Positions 25,218-34,167 are shown, counted from the stretch's first letter. The stretch is 64,000 nucleotides of DNA from Nocardiopsis algeriensis (GCF_014203695.1 NZ_JACHJO010000001.1:316369-380368); one strand, 5' to 3'. The notes: a model not told the origin generated them from the sequence alone. Made by a program: numbers and translations.

Positions 25218-25667
25218 TCACAGCCTGCGGCGGAAGCCTAGTGCGGAACCGCTGAAGCCGAGTGCGGCGTAGAACTTCCGCACGCCGTCGGGGCTCTCGT
25301 GCGAGAGCAGCTCCACCTTGTAGCACCCCGCCCGGGTCGCGCGGTCCAGGGCGTCCTCCACGAGGGCCCGGCCGATGCCCCGGCGGCGCAGCTGGGGGTC
25401 GACGACCACATTGTCCACCACGGCCCAGGGCTGGGCGTCGTGGGTCAGGTTGGCCACCACCAGCAGGTCCAGGGTGCCGATGATCTGGCCCCTCTCCTCG
25501 GCGACCAGGATGGTGCGGTCGGGGTCGCTCTCCATGCGGGTCCAGGCACGCACCGCGGCCGAGGACATGCGGACATGAGCGCTCTGCATGTGGGCGGTGT
25601 CACCGAGCTCGCGGAGGAGACGCAGAATCGCACCGAGATCGGACCTGATGGCCGCGCGGATAATCAT
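25218..25667 (-). CDS. GNAT-family N-acetyltransferase
   Basis: A 149-residue GCN5-related acetyltransferase. It opens with MIIRAAIRSDLGAI, and the acetyl-CoA loop is RRRGIGRALVEDAL (~94-107) after the strand AVVDNVVVDPQ. The C-terminal part (GCYKVELLSHE, VRKFYAALGF) is typical. The acceptor substrate is unknown. The start has only a weak ribosome site. It lies upstream of the TetR gene in the same direction, 52 bp apart. Confidence 0.9.
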   Translation of the reverse strand: MIIRAAIRSDLGAILRLLRELGDTAHMQSAHVRMSSAAVRAWTRMESDPDRTILVAEERGQIIGTLDLLVVANLTHDAQPWAVVDNVVVDPQLRRRGIGRALVEDALDRATRAGCYKVELLSHESPDGVRKFYAALGFSGSALGFRRRL

Positions 25668-25774
25668 GGCTGTCGGAATCGTAGCCGACGGCCTGCGACA
25701 AGGCGGACGTCGCCCTACAGCAGGCCATAAAACACCAGGAGCGGCGGCTCGGAGGCCCTTCCTTCGAACACGTC

Positions 25775-26977
25775 CTAGGAGGATGCGAGTACTTCCCGGA
25801 CCTCCGGGACGTCTCGGTACTCTGCCAGCCGTGACAACACGGCCCGGACACGGTCGGATGTCCGTGCGGACGCCACATCCCCTGACAGCGCCATCACGTG
25901 GGCCGCGACGCGCGCGGCTTCCTCCGGCTCGTTGGCATCCGCGTAGGCGATGGCGAGCCACGACTCGTACAGTGCTCGTTCCCGCGTGGACGTGGCCGGA
26001 TATTCGCGGAGAACGCGGGACAGCAGGGGAACAGCACGGAGGGGCCGCCGGAGTTCTGTGTACACGCGCGCGTCCATGACCTCCAGCTCCGCTTCCGTCA
26101 CCCAATATGCCCATGACGGGCTGCCCCCGGTGTCTTCCCCCAGTGCCTCGTGTGCTTCCCCGAGAGACCGCATGGCGGCCTGTGCGTCTCCGGCCTTGGT
26201 GAGGGCCCACGCGGCCCGGTCATGGAACAACGCCCGTGTCTTTCCCGGAGCGTCCGGGCCCGCTTCCGCGACCGCCGCAACAGACAGCGCGGCCCCCTCC
26301 CGGACCCTGCCGTTGTTCACGAGGTGATATCCGAGGGATCCGGCCAACTGCGCCGCCAGCGTTCCGTCCCCGGCTTCCCTCGCGGCGTCCAGACCAAGGC
26401 GGTAGGCCGCTTCCGCGCGCGGGTCCGCCGCATCGGATGCCGTCCATCCTGCTATCTGCGCAAGTTCCGCAACGGCCTGGAGCAGCTCCCGCCGTACCGC
26501 CTCCGTGTGTGTGGACTCCCGGAGGATGCGAACGGCCGCTCTCAGTTCTCGGAAGACAGGGCCGATGAGGTCCCCACCAGCCAGCACGTCGTCCGCCAGG
26601 CGGAGGCCGTGCGCTCGTGCCGCGAGATCGGCGGCCGTACTCTGTCCGACCTTCCGGCCGTTTCGCGCGGACAGCGGGGCCGACGCGTCCCCCGGCGGAA
26701 GCAGCTCCGCCAGTGTCTCCGCCGCTCCGGGTCCCGTGTCTGCGGCCGTGGCGAGTTCCAGCCGCTCCCGGGAGACACCGAAGACCTCCGCGAGGTACGG
26801 GAGCCACGCGCGGGGAACGCGCTTTCCCCGCTCCCACCTGGACACGTCGTGGCGTGTCACGGTGGGCCGCCCGGAGACCGAGCACAGCACGTCCGCCAGA
26901 CGCGCCTGCGACCAACCACGGCCCGTGCGCAGACGGCGGAGCAAAGCGGGGAGGTTTTCGGGGGTCATGCTCCTCAT
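25775..26977 (-). CDS. XRE-family regulator with TPR-like C-terminus
   Basis: A 400-residue regulator. The HTH lies in residues ~6-70 (LPALLRRLRTGRGWSQARLA, HDVSRWERGKRVPR). The rest is a chain of helical pairs (AAYRLGLDAAREAGDGTLAAQ, ALFHDRAAWALTKAGDAQ, ALYESWLAIAYADANEPEEA) of the TPR type. Two ATGs lie 9 nt apart (26977, 26968); GAGGAG is closest to the second, so the first 3 residues are uncertain. The gene diverges from the small LPxPWR-type protein at 27076, mirroring the XRE-TPR/small-protein neighbourhood near 12 kb. Confidence 0.85.
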   Translation of the reverse strand: MRSMTPENLPALLRRLRTGRGWSQARLADVLCSVSGRPTVTRHDVSRWERGKRVPRAWLPYLAEVFGVSRERLELATAADTGPGAAETLAELLPPGDASAPLSARNGRKVGQSTAADLAARAHGLRLADDVLAGGDLIGPVFRELRAAVRILRESTHTEAVRRELLQAVAELAQIAGWTASDAADPRAEAAYRLGLDAAREAGDGTLAAQLAGSLGYHLVNNGRVREGAALSVAAVAEAGPDAPGKTRALFHDRAAWALTKAGDAQAAMRSLGEAHEALGEDTGGSPSWAYWVTEAELEVMDARVYTELRRPLRAVPLLSRVLREYPATSTRERALYESWLAIAYADANEPEEAARVAAHVMALSGDVASARTSDRVRAVLSRLAEYRDVPEVREVLASS

Positions 26978-27075
26978 TGTCGACGAGGGGCCCACAACGG
27001 GGCCCACACTCGGGCCACTCCGCCGGACAGGCGCCCCCGGCACGCTGGACACAGGCGATGACGGAAGGACGACGC

Positions 27076-27414
27076 GTGACGCACGACGACGTGGACGAGG
27101 CCCCCGAGAAGGCGAACGACCCGGAGGAATTCGCTGACTGGTTGTTCGACACGGTGTCGGAGACACTGCGGGAACGGCCCGAAGCGGGGGCTTGGGCCGA
27201 CCCGCCGTCCTGTGCCACCACACAGGAGCTTCGGGCGTTCCTCGTCCAGGCAAGGGAAGACTTCCACGCACTCCGGCGAAGCCTCGTGAAGTCAGATGCC
27301 GCGTTCGACCGGCTTCACGAGTGGGTGTCCGGTGGAAAGCCGCTCCCGGGCCCGTGGCGGAGGCATGACGTCCCGGCTTCGGGGGCGGTGGGCGAGACGG
27401 AAGACGCGGAATGA
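27076..27414 (+). CDS. Small XRE-associated protein with C-terminal LPGPWR motif
   Basis: A 112-residue protein starting at GTG with AAGGA 7 nt upstream; an ATG 18 nt earlier is the alternative. An acidic N-terminus is followed by helices (FADWLFDTVSETLRERP, TTQELRAFLVQAREDFHALRR) and the segment AFDRLHEWVSGGKPLPGPWRR. That last part matches the end of the small protein near 13.2 kb. Divergent from an XRE-TPR regulator. Function unknown; a partner or regulated product of that regulator is inferred. Confidence 0.7.
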   Translation: MTHDDVDEAPEKANDPEEFADWLFDTVSETLRERPEAGAWADPPSCATTQELRAFLVQAREDFHALRRSLVKSDAAFDRLHEWVSGGKPLPGPWRRHDVPASGAVGETEDAE

Positions 27415-27511
27415 GTGCCAACCGCCGTGGACCGGCCGCGCACCCTTTCCCGTCGGGAAGCGGTGTGGTCATGTCGCTGCCGTCCCATGCCGGAAAGGCC
27501 CGAGTCCGGAA

Positions 27512-28006
27512 CTACCTGGAGGACCCGGCCCGCCGCAGGTGGCGCACCCACGTCGCCGCCACCGTCCCGGCGACGGCCGCCGGGGCCAGGAGGAGCAGTG
27601 CGGACACGATCCACTCCCGGGAGCCGTCGGGACCGTAGACGCGGTTGTCCGCCCCCGCGTCCACGGCCGGTATCTCCGCCTCTTCCACGCAGGTGTCACG
27701 CCCGGCGGCGTGCAGATACACCCCGCGCGGTTCTTCGCCTCCCTCGGCGGTGAAGGTGCCGTGGCAGGTGCACGACTCGTGCCCCGGATGCCGGACGCAC
27801 GTGGTCTCCACCGCTTCGAACGTTCCCGGGATCCCCTCTCCGCGCGCCGCACGCAGGCTCTGGTCGAGGCCGGTGAAGCCGATGTGGGCCACCGCCGCCG
27901 CCAGGAGCAGCAGGACGAGCGAGAACGGGAGGGAAGGACCGCCGGACGCCGTGCGGTGCTCGCGGCCGCCGGCGGTCGCCCCGGTGTCCCTGTCCGTGCC
28001 GCTCAC
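27512..28006 (-). CDS. Membrane protein with Cys-rich external loop
   Basis: A 164-residue protein of unknown function. Two TM helices (~27-48 and ~133-155) flank an external loop of ~85 residues with four Cys (ETTCVRHPGHESCTCHGTF and DTCVEE), suggesting disulfides. The GTG start overlaps the MFS stop by 4 nt (GTGA), so it is co-translated with the transporter. This topology (two TMs and an external domain) is common in unknown actinomycete envelope proteins. Confidence 0.7.
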   Translation of the reverse strand: MSGTDRDTGATAGGREHRTASGGPSLPFSLVLLLLAAAVAHIGFTGLDQSLRAARGEGIPGTFEAVETTCVRHPGHESCTCHGTFTAEGGEEPRGVYLHAAGRDTCVEEAEIPAVDAGADNRVYGPDGSREWIVSALLLLAPAAVAGTVAATWVRHLRRAGSSR

Positions 28007-29325
28007 GCCTCCGACCGCCCGGTTCCGCGCCCGACCGCCCGGACGGGGCCGTCCCCGCCCCCGGCGTTGCGGGGAATCCGGAGCACGGCCGCCGCGGCGA
28101 CGGCGCACAGGGCGGCGGCCAGCAGCCACACGGGGCCGTAGCTTCCCGCCGTGTCCCGGGCGAACCCGCCGAGGACCGCCATGCCCCCGGCGCCGACCTG
28201 GTGGACGGCGTTGACCCATCCGAAGGCGATGGCTCCGTCCGGGCCGAAGATCCGGCGGCACAGCAGGACGGTCGGGGGTACGGTCGCGACGTCGAGGAGA
28301 CCGAACAGCACCACGAAGGCCGCCATCGCGGCTCCGGCGTCCGGTCCGAGCAGCGCCGGCAGTGCGACCAGGAGAAGGCCCCGGCCCGCGTAGTAGCCGA
28401 CCAGGAGCCTCCCGGGGTCGAACCTGTCGGTCAGCCATCCGGACAGGACCGTCCCCACCAGGGAGAACACACCGATCACCGAGACGAGGGAGGCGGCCAC
28501 CGTGAGGTCCATTCCGTGATCCCGCGCGGCGGGCACGAAGTGGGTCCACATGATCCCGTTGGTGGTCGCACCGCACACGGCGAACGAACCGGCCAGGAGC
28601 CAGAACCTGCGATCGCGCGCCGCGCCGGCCAGCACCAGGGCGGTCCGGCGTGCGGCGCTCCGGTCCGTCTTCGGCTTCGGTACGAAGGACACCGCCCCGT
28701 AGGGCCGCTGCCCCACGTCGGCGGGGTGGTCGCGCAGCACCAGGGCGACGAGCACGGCCACGGCGCCCGCCGCCAGGGCCAGGGTCACGACGGCGGGCCG
28801 CCATCCCCGGTGGTCGACGATCTCCGCGAGGAGGGGGAGGAAGACCAGCTGCCCGAAGGCACTGGCGCCGGTCAGTACACCGATGACCAGTCCGCGGTGC
28901 CTCGTGAACCAGTTGTCGGTGACGGTCGCCGCGAAGGTCATCGCCAGGGATCCGGTGCCCGCGCCGATGAGCAGCCCCCAGTACAGGGTCAGCTGCCACA
29001 CGGAGTTCATCACGGTGGTCAGCCCGGCCCCGGCCACGATGACGGTCAGCGCAGCCAGGGCGGTCCTGCGGATGCCAAACCGGTCCATCAGCGCCGCCGC
29101 GAACGGGGCGACGAGGCCGTAGACGACCATGTTGACCGACGCCGCGACCCCGATCGAAGCGCGCGACCACCGGTACTCGGTGTGCAGGGGGTCGGTGAGG
29201 AGGCCGGGCACGGCGGCGAAGGCCGCCGCGGCCACGATGGTCAGGCACGCGACGAGGGCGATCGGCCATGCGCGGTGGAAGGGTGCGGCTGCGGGCCTGC
29301 GTTCGGCAGCGGTGTCGTGGCACAT
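28003..29325 (-). CDS. MFS transporter
   Basis: A 440-residue major facilitator with about 12 TM segments. The loop 2-3 motif reads ALMDRFGIRRTAL and a related GWLTDRFDPGRLL occurs in the second half. Gly-rich TMs such as GLLIGAGTGSLAM and a central cytoplasmic loop (~200-230) are evident. The profile is like the monocarboxylate/oxalate-formate group; the substrate is unknown. The ATG follows AAGGACGCTGAGGGC. It diverges by only 70 bp from a GlxA-type AraC regulator, its likely controller, and is coupled to the downstream Cys-loop membrane protein. Confidence 0.88.
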   Translation of the reverse strand: MCHDTAAERRPAAAPFHRAWPIALVACLTIVAAAAFAAVPGLLTDPLHTEYRWSRASIGVAASVNMVVYGLVAPFAAALMDRFGIRRTALAALTVIVAGAGLTTVMNSVWQLTLYWGLLIGAGTGSLAMTFAATVTDNWFTRHRGLVIGVLTGASAFGQLVFLPLLAEIVDHRGWRPAVVTLALAAGAVAVLVALVLRDHPADVGQRPYGAVSFVPKPKTDRSAARRTALVLAGAARDRRFWLLAGSFAVCGATTNGIMWTHFVPAARDHGMDLTVAASLVSVIGVFSLVGTVLSGWLTDRFDPGRLLVGYYAGRGLLLVALPALLGPDAGAAMAAFVVLFGLLDVATVPPTVLLCRRIFGPDGAIAFGWVNAVHQVGAGGMAVLGGFARDTAGSYGPVWLLAAALCAVAAAAVLRIPRNAGGGDGPVRAVGRGTGRSEA

Positions 29326-29395
29326 GCCCTCAGCGTCCTTCGGGACCGCTGCGGCCGACAGTGTCCTGAATGCCAACATGTGCAAGGATCCGGCC

Positions 29396-30406
29396 ATGGT
29401 TGCTTTCGTCCACCCCGGGCGCCATCGCGTGGCCGTCCTCGCCCGGCACGGTCTGCTGCCCATCGAGGCGGGGATCGTCCACCGGCTGTTCGGCCAGGCC
29501 CGCGACGCGGGCGGCCGGCTGCTCTACGAGGTCGTCACCTGCGCCCTGGAACCGGGAGAGGTCAGGACCGACACCGACTTCACCCTGAACGTCACCCGGG
29601 GCCCCGAGGTGCTCGGCGAAGCCCAGACGGTGATCCTGCCCGCAGCAGACGAGGACTACGGCGAGCGCCCCCACGACCCGATCGATCCGGCTCTGGCCGA
29701 GGCCCTCGCATTCGTGCGTCCGGAGGCGCGCGTGGCCTCCATCTGCACCGGCGCGTTCGTGCTCGCCGCCGCGGGGATGCTCGACGGATGCCGGGTGACC
29801 ACGCACTGGAAGTCCGCCGCCTGCTTCCGCGCCATGTACCCGCACATCGACCTGGACCCCGACGTCCTCTACACCGACAACGGGCGCGTACTGACCGCCG
29901 CCGGCGTCGCCTCCGGCATCGACCTGAGCCTGCACATGATCCGCACCGACCACGGCTCGGCCGTCGCCAACGAGGTGGCCCGCAGCACGGTCGTCCCGCC
30001 CCACCGGGACGGCGGCCAGGCGCAGTACATCCGGCGCCCCGTGCCCGGGCCGGAGCGCCCGGCGACCGCCAGGGCCAGGGCGTGGGCCCTGGCCAACCTC
30101 CACCTGCAACCGGGTCTGAAGGAGATGGCGGAGCAGGAGTCCATGAGCGTGCGCACCTTCACCCGCCGGTTCTGCGAGGAGATGGGGCTGTCCCCGGGCA
30201 AGTGGGTGTCCCAGCAGCGCCTGGACCGGGCCCGGCAGCTGCTGGAGGAGTCCGATCTGTCCGTGGACCTCGTCGCGGACCGGTCGGGTTTCGGAACGGC
30301 GGCGTCGTTGCGCCTGCACATGCACGCGGAGCTGGGCGTGACCCCCAGCGCCTACCGGCGCACCTTCCGCGGCACCGCGTCCGGGTCGCCGCCGCCGGAC
30401 GCGTGA
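29396..30406 (+). CDS. GlxA-family transcriptional regulator (DJ-1/PfpI + AraC HTH)
   Basis: A 336-residue regulator. Residues ~8-190 form a DJ-1/PfpI (class I glutamine amidotransferase-like) domain with the nucleophile-elbow ASICTGAFVLAAAGMLDG and the following THWKSAACF. The last ~100 residues are an AraC/XylS double HTH (LKEMAEQESMSVRTFTRRF, LDRARQLLEESDLSVDLVA, GTAASLRLHMHAELGVTPSAYRR). The ATG follows AAGGATCC. Divergent and close to the MFS operon, which it probably activates or represses. Confidence 0.92.
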   Translation: MVAFVHPGRHRVAVLARHGLLPIEAGIVHRLFGQARDAGGRLLYEVVTCALEPGEVRTDTDFTLNVTRGPEVLGEAQTVILPAADEDYGERPHDPIDPALAEALAFVRPEARVASICTGAFVLAAAGMLDGCRVTTHWKSAACFRAMYPHIDLDPDVLYTDNGRVLTAAGVASGIDLSLHMIRTDHGSAVANEVARSTVVPPHRDGGQAQYIRRPVPGPERPATARARAWALANLHLQPGLKEMAEQESMSVRTFTRRFCEEMGLSPGKWVSQQRLDRARQLLEESDLSVDLVADRSGFGTAASLRLHMHAELGVTPSAYRRTFRGTASGSPPPDA

Positions 30407-30466
30407 GGAGGCGCCCCGCCGGAACCGGTCGGCCGGGGTCCGTCCCGCCGGGCCCGTTCCGCCGCA

Positions 30467-30521
30467 CAGGGCCCCGGTGCGATCCGCACGGCTCGTCGCC
30501 GTTCGGAGCACCGGGGCCCTG
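30467..30521. terminator. Bidirectional terminator
   Basis: CAGGGCCCCGGTGC (30467-30480) and its exact complement (30508-30521) form a 14-bp stem, with further pairing inside. It lies between the convergent glxA-type and DivIVA-like genes. Confidence 0.75.
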
Positions 30522-30574
30522 CGGTGGACGCATGGCGGCAGCGCTCACGGCGGGTGGCGCCCGCCGAACACGCT

Positions 30575-31939
30575 CTAGGGACGGGGCTGCGCGCCCTCCC
30601 CGCCTGCGGGCGGCATGCCCGGACGGGGGTAGACACCGGTGACGCCGGGGTCACCGCTGTCGGCGGACGGCTGTGCCGGTCCCTGCGGAGCCGGACCCGC
30701 GAAGCCGACGCCCTGGGGCGGGCGCGGAGCGGAGTCGCCCGCGGCGGCCTCGGGCCGCGCCAGGGGCCTGATGCGCACGGTCGCCTCGTCCGGGGCCGGA
30801 CCGGTGTTCTCCGGGGAGCGGTCGTTCCCCTTGGGCGTCCCTGTCGCCCAGGGGCGCTCGGGCCTGGCCGGCTGTGCTCCGGCCTGGCCGGCCTTCTGCG
30901 CGGCGTCGGCCGGCTCGGGCCGGGCCTGCTGCGACCGGAAGGGCACGGGCCTGGCCTGCTGGGCCGACTCGGACCCGGCGGTCTCGGGCTTGGCAGTGTC
31001 GGGCTTGGCCGCCTCGGGCTTGGCCGCCTCGGGCTTGGCAGCGTCGGGCTTGGCGACCTCGGGCTTGGCCGCCTCGGGCTTGGCGGTCTCGGGCTTGGCG
31101 GTCTCGGGCTTGCGCTCGTTTCCCGCCGCCTGGGGCTTGGCCGCTCCGGCCGTCCCGGGCTTCTGCCCGGTCCCCGCCTGCTGCGGCTCGGGACGCTGCT
31201 GCTCGCGGGCCGGCGCGGCCCCCTTGGGGCCGTCGGCCTTCTCGGCCGCCTTCGCGGCCGGGGCGGGCCCGGAGCTCTCCCCGCGGGCCAGTCCCGCTTC
31301 CAGGGGACCGGCCTTGTCCTCGGCGCCGAGCAGGTCGTCGAGGGTGGAGTTCATGTCCTTGAGGCGGCGCAGCGCCTCGGCGTGCGTCGCGGTGAGGGTG
31401 GCGAGCCTGCGGTCCGCGGTGTCGTGGATCTTCTTGGCCCGGGCCTCGGCCTCGCTCAGACGGCGCTCGCCCTCCTTCTTGGCCTGCTCGCGGAGCTGCT
31501 CGGCCTCCTTCTTGGCGGAGCCGACCAGCTCGGTGGCCTCGCTGCGCGCGGAGGAGATGATCCGCTCGGAGTGCTCCTCGGCGTCCTTGCGGAGCTTGGC
31601 GATCTCCTCCTGGGCCTTCTTCCGGATCTCCTGCACCTCGGCGTCGACCTTGGCGCGGCGCTCCTTGGCCTCCTCCTCCGCGATCCGGAGGATCTCCGCC
31701 ATGCGCTCGCTGATCTGCTCGTGCTCGGGCTTGGTCTGGGCCTTTTCCCGGGCAATGGCAAGATCGCGCTTGTACTGCTCCAGATCGTCGTCCATACGCC
31801 GCAGACGATCGCGGTACGTCTGGTTCTCATTGCTCAGACGAACGAACTGTTCGTCTACAGCGGCCTTGTCGTAGCCGCCCTTGCGCACCGTCGGGAACCT
31901 GTCCTGTTGCAGCCCGCCACCCGGCAACATATCGCTCAT
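30575..31939 (-). CDS. DivIVA-domain coiled-coil protein with pentapeptide repeats
   Basis: A 454-residue protein. The N-terminal ~35 residues (DRFPTVRKGGYDKAAVDEQF) match the membrane-curvature-sensing DivIVA lipid-binding domain. Residues ~40-200 are a highly charged coiled coil rich in Glu/Lys/Arg/Ala. From ~260 the chain is Pro/Ala-rich and holds nine tandem copies of a five-residue unit (K-P-E/D-x-A). Such proteins (Wag31, Scy and FilP relatives) organise polar growth and the cytoskeleton; this one is probably a second scaffold, not the essential DivIVA. The ATG follows GAAAGG. The repeat number is likely variable between strains. Confidence 0.85.
   Translation of the reverse strand: MSDMLPGGGLQQDRFPTVRKGGYDKAAVDEQFVRLSNENQTYRDRLRRMDDDLEQYKRDLAIAREKAQTKPEHEQISERMAEILRIAEEEAKERRAKVDAEVQEIRKKAQEEIAKLRKDAEEHSERIISSARSEATELVGSAKKEAEQLREQAKKEGERRLSEAEARAKKIHDTADRRLATLTATHAEALRRLKDMNSTLDDLLGAEDKAGPLEAGLARGESSGPAPAAKAAEKADGPKGAAPAREQQRPEPQQAGTGQKPGTAGAAKPQAAGNERKPETAKPETAKPEAAKPEVAKPDAAKPEAAKPEAAKPDTAKPETAGSESAQQARPVPFRSQQARPEPADAAQKAGQAGAQPARPERPWATGTPKGNDRSPENTGPAPDEATVRIRPLARPEAAAGDSAPRPPQGVGFAGPAPQGPAQPSADSGDPGVTGVYPRPGMPPAGGEGAQPRP
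30978..31112. repeat. In-frame 15-bp minisatellite
   Basis: Nine 15-bp units, each encoding K-P-(E/D)-(T/A/V)-A on the minus strand, sit within the DivIVA-like gene. The differences between units are single-base changes. Confidence 0.85.
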
Positions 31940-32292
31940 GCGCCTTTCGTTGTCCTGTACACCGTCTTGACTGCACATCGCAGCAGGTGAGATCTGCCCC
32001 GTACCCACCTACCAGGGGAGCATCCTCAGTTCCACGTAAATCATGCTCCCCCCATATATGTCCATTTTCGCCGCCCCTGAGGCCGAAGAGGGGGAATCAA
32101 TCGGAGTCGGGGCGTCACGGGGTTTCCGACCAGGGAAGGCGCCGGAGGCAGTGCCCACCGCGCGGACCCTGACCGCGTTGTCTACCAAGGTATGCGCGAT
32201 CATCCCCGTACGGGGCAGAGCGGTCAACTTCACCCCTGACCGACCCGTCATGAAAAAGGATGCTTGTTCCGCACATGAGGGAGGACGAGAAG
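31940..32292. other. Divergent promoter region with inverted repeat
   Basis: A 353-bp gap between the DivIVA-like gene and the gamma-carbonic anhydrase gene. No gene is seen. An inverted pair, GGGGAGCAT (32015-32023) and ATGCTCCCC (32043-32051), brackets 19 bp and may be an operator or leader hairpin; AT-rich promoter-like sequence (ATATATG) follows it. Confidence 0.5.
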
Positions 32293-32856
32293 ATGGGTAG
32301 CGAGACGGAGGGCCGCGGCACGGGCGCCCCGGAGGGCGCGCGGATCGGCGACGCCCCGTTCGGACGTCCGGAGGTGCACCCCACCGCCTGGGTCGCACCG
32401 GGCGCCGTCGTGGTCGGCCGCGTGAGCCTGGGCGCGCACAGCAGCGTCTGGTACGGGTCGGTGCTGCGCGCCGACACGGAGGAGATCACCGTCGGCGAGA
32501 GGGTCAACATCCAGGACCAGTGCGGCCTGCACTCCGACCCGGGGGAACCCGTCGTCCTGCACGACGGGGTCAGCCTGGGCCACAAGGCGATGGTGCACGG
32601 CGCCGTCGTGGAGGAGGGCGCGCTCATCGGCATCGGCGCGATCGTCATGGGCGGGGCCCGCGTGGGCAAGGGCGCCTTCGTCGCGGCGGGAGCGCTCGTG
32701 CCCCCGGGCAAGACCGTGCCTCCGGACACCCTGTGGGCGGGCGTGCCCGGCAAGGTCGTCCGAGAGCTGAACGACAACGACCGCCTCGTGCTGGAGCACA
32801 CCCCGGCACACTACGCCTCACTGGCCCTGCAGCACCAGGAGGTGTCCTGGCGCTGA
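32293..32856 (+). CDS. Gamma-carbonic anhydrase family protein
   Basis: A 187-residue left-handed beta-helix protein. The hexapeptide rhythm is clear (VAPGAVVVGRVSLGAHSSVWYG, GVSLGHKAMVHGAVVEEGALIG). The metal-site positions read H in CGLHSDPG, then SLGHKAMVHG with two more His. This is the gamma-CA/YrdA-type fold, which may hydrate CO2 or simply bind metal. The ATG at MGSETEG was chosen because GGAGGA lies 7 nt upstream; two earlier in-frame ATGs exist. A strong hairpin follows the gene. Confidence 0.88.
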   Translation: MGSETEGRGTGAPEGARIGDAPFGRPEVHPTAWVAPGAVVVGRVSLGAHSSVWYGSVLRADTEEITVGERVNIQDQCGLHSDPGEPVVLHDGVSLGHKAMVHGAVVEEGALIGIGAIVMGGARVGKGAFVAAGALVPPGKTVPPDTLWAGVPGKVVRELNDNDRLVLEHTPAHYASLALQHQEVSWR

Positions 32857-32875
32857 CGGCGGTCCCGCCGGGTGT

Positions 32876-32917
32876 GCGCTTACGGCGGGGTTCCCCGGAT
32901 CCCGTAGCCGTAAGCGC
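32876..32917 (+). terminator. Terminator hairpin after gamma-carbonic anhydrase gene
   Basis: GCGCTTACGGC (32876-32886) and GCCGTAAGCGC (32907-32917) form an 11-bp perfect stem, 20 bp past the stop. Confidence 0.7.
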
Positions 32918-33128
32918 GCGCCCGGCGGCGCGGACACCCCGCCCCGGGGCGGCGGACGGCCGTTCCTGACCCGTCCGGATCACGCCCTCCATGGTCCGCA
33001 CGGACCATGTTCGCCGCCGCTCTCCCGACGTAGTCTGGAATCCCTCCACTTCTCCATGGGGGGACACAGTCGCGCCCTGACCGGCACCCTCCGCGGCAGA
33101 CCACGGCGAATCCTGGAGGTGAGCGCAC

Positions 33129-33350
33129 GTGCGGTACGGCATCCGCCCGCGCGGTCCCGACACGGTCCACGACCACGAGGCACTGGACGAGATAGAGCTG
33201 TACGCCGAGGTGCTCATCGCCGTGGCCGGTGCCGACCGCAGACTCACCCCCGAGGAGATCGACCGCGTGCTCGGGGTCTCCCCCGCCGATCTACCGGGCC
33301 GGCCTCCTCCCGGAGCGGCTCCCAGCCCCCGTTCCCCGCAGCGTTCCTGA
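33129..33350 (+). CDS. Small conserved actinomycete protein
   Basis: A 73-residue protein beginning at GTG, 8 nt after GGAGGTGA. The order YGIRPRGPDTVHDHEALDE, IELYAEVLIAVAGADRRLT, PEEIDRVLGV looks like a conserved small helical protein with a turn before a last helix; the tail is Pro-rich. I recall similar unnamed small proteins in other actinomycetes but can give no function. The following membrane protein gene starts 108 bp later. Confidence 0.65.
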   Translation: MRYGIRPRGPDTVHDHEALDEIELYAEVLIAVAGADRRLTPEEIDRVLGVSPADLPGRPPPGAAPSPRSPQRS

Positions 33351-33458
33351 GAAATCGTCCTCAACCGGCCACGTTCGGATGTCTGCTTCCGCACCCGGGC
33401 GGGGTACGCCTCCTGCGGGGCACCGCAGCCCCGGAGGAGACACGCTCAGGAGCAGCAC

Positions 33459-34166
33459 ATGTACCCAGACGACCGGGACAGCGCAGGGGAGAGCCGGGGA
33501 GTCCGGACCGACGCCCGGGGAGAGGGCACCGCCCGCAAGGTCACGCTCGCCGTCGCGCTCGTCGTGACCTTCGCCTTCCTCCTGGTCACCGCGGTCGGCA
33601 TCGGCTGGTTCCTCTCCGACGACGGCCCGCTGTCGGACGAGGGCACCGCCTCGGACTCCGAGAGCCCGGGCGCGGCGGCCCCGGAGGCAGGCGGGGGCGG
33701 AGGGGAGGGTACTCTCACCGACCCCCGGGCGGGCCTGTCCTACCCCCTGCCCGGCGACGGCTGGGTCCGGGCCGGCGACGACGAGGTCCCCTCCGGCTAC
33801 ACCTCCTACGTGGTGCTCGGGGATCCGGAGGACCCCGACGCGTTCATCGTCACCGGGGCCCGGGAGCTGAACGCGGTGGAGCCCCTCCCTGTCGCCGGGG
33901 CCCGCCTGGCCGTCGAGGCGATGGCCGGTCTGGCCTCCGATCTCGGTTCGCTCGGCCTGGGCCCCTCGGGCCCCCTCGAGGTGGACGGCGTGCCCGCGTT
34001 CCAGGCAACCCTGGAGAGCGACGAGGCCGACGGGGCCTACGGCCGCTTCCTCCTGCTGGAGCCGGAGGACGGCGCCGGGGCGTTCGTGCTGGGCCTCAAC
34101 CCGAACGGGGGCGACGCCGCCACCGAGGCCATCGACGCCGCCTTCGCGTCGGTGTCCCTGCTGTAG
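33459..34166 (+). CDS. Single-TM membrane-anchored protein
   Basis: A 235-residue protein with a charged cytoplasmic N-terminus (~25 residues), one TM helix (~28-51, VTLAVALVVTFAFLLVTAVG), an acidic Ser/Gly-rich linker and an external domain of ~150 residues (LSYPLPGDGWVRAGDDEVPSG... AFVLGLNPNGGDAATEAIDAAFASV). The domain resembles small actinomycete envelope proteins with no known function. AGGAGCAGCAC precedes the ATG. Its stop is 1 bp from the stop of the convergent histidine kinase gene. Confidence 0.75.
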   Translation: MYPDDRDSAGESRGVRTDARGEGTARKVTLAVALVVTFAFLLVTAVGIGWFLSDDGPLSDEGTASDSESPGAAAPEAGGGGGEGTLTDPRAGLSYPLPGDGWVRAGDDEVPSGYTSYVVLGDPEDPDAFIVTGARELNAVEPLPVAGARLAVEAMAGLASDLGSLGLGPSGPLEVDGVPAFQATLESDEADGAYGRFLLLEPEDGAGAFVLGLNPNGGDAATEAIDAAFASVSLL

Positions 34167-34167
34167 T

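Noticed and set aside
27411-27638. A 75-codon plus-strand frame overlapping the preceding small gene by ATGA
   Set aside because: Its second half is antisense to the end of the Cys-loop membrane protein gene, its composition is low-complexity, and it has no recognisable feature.
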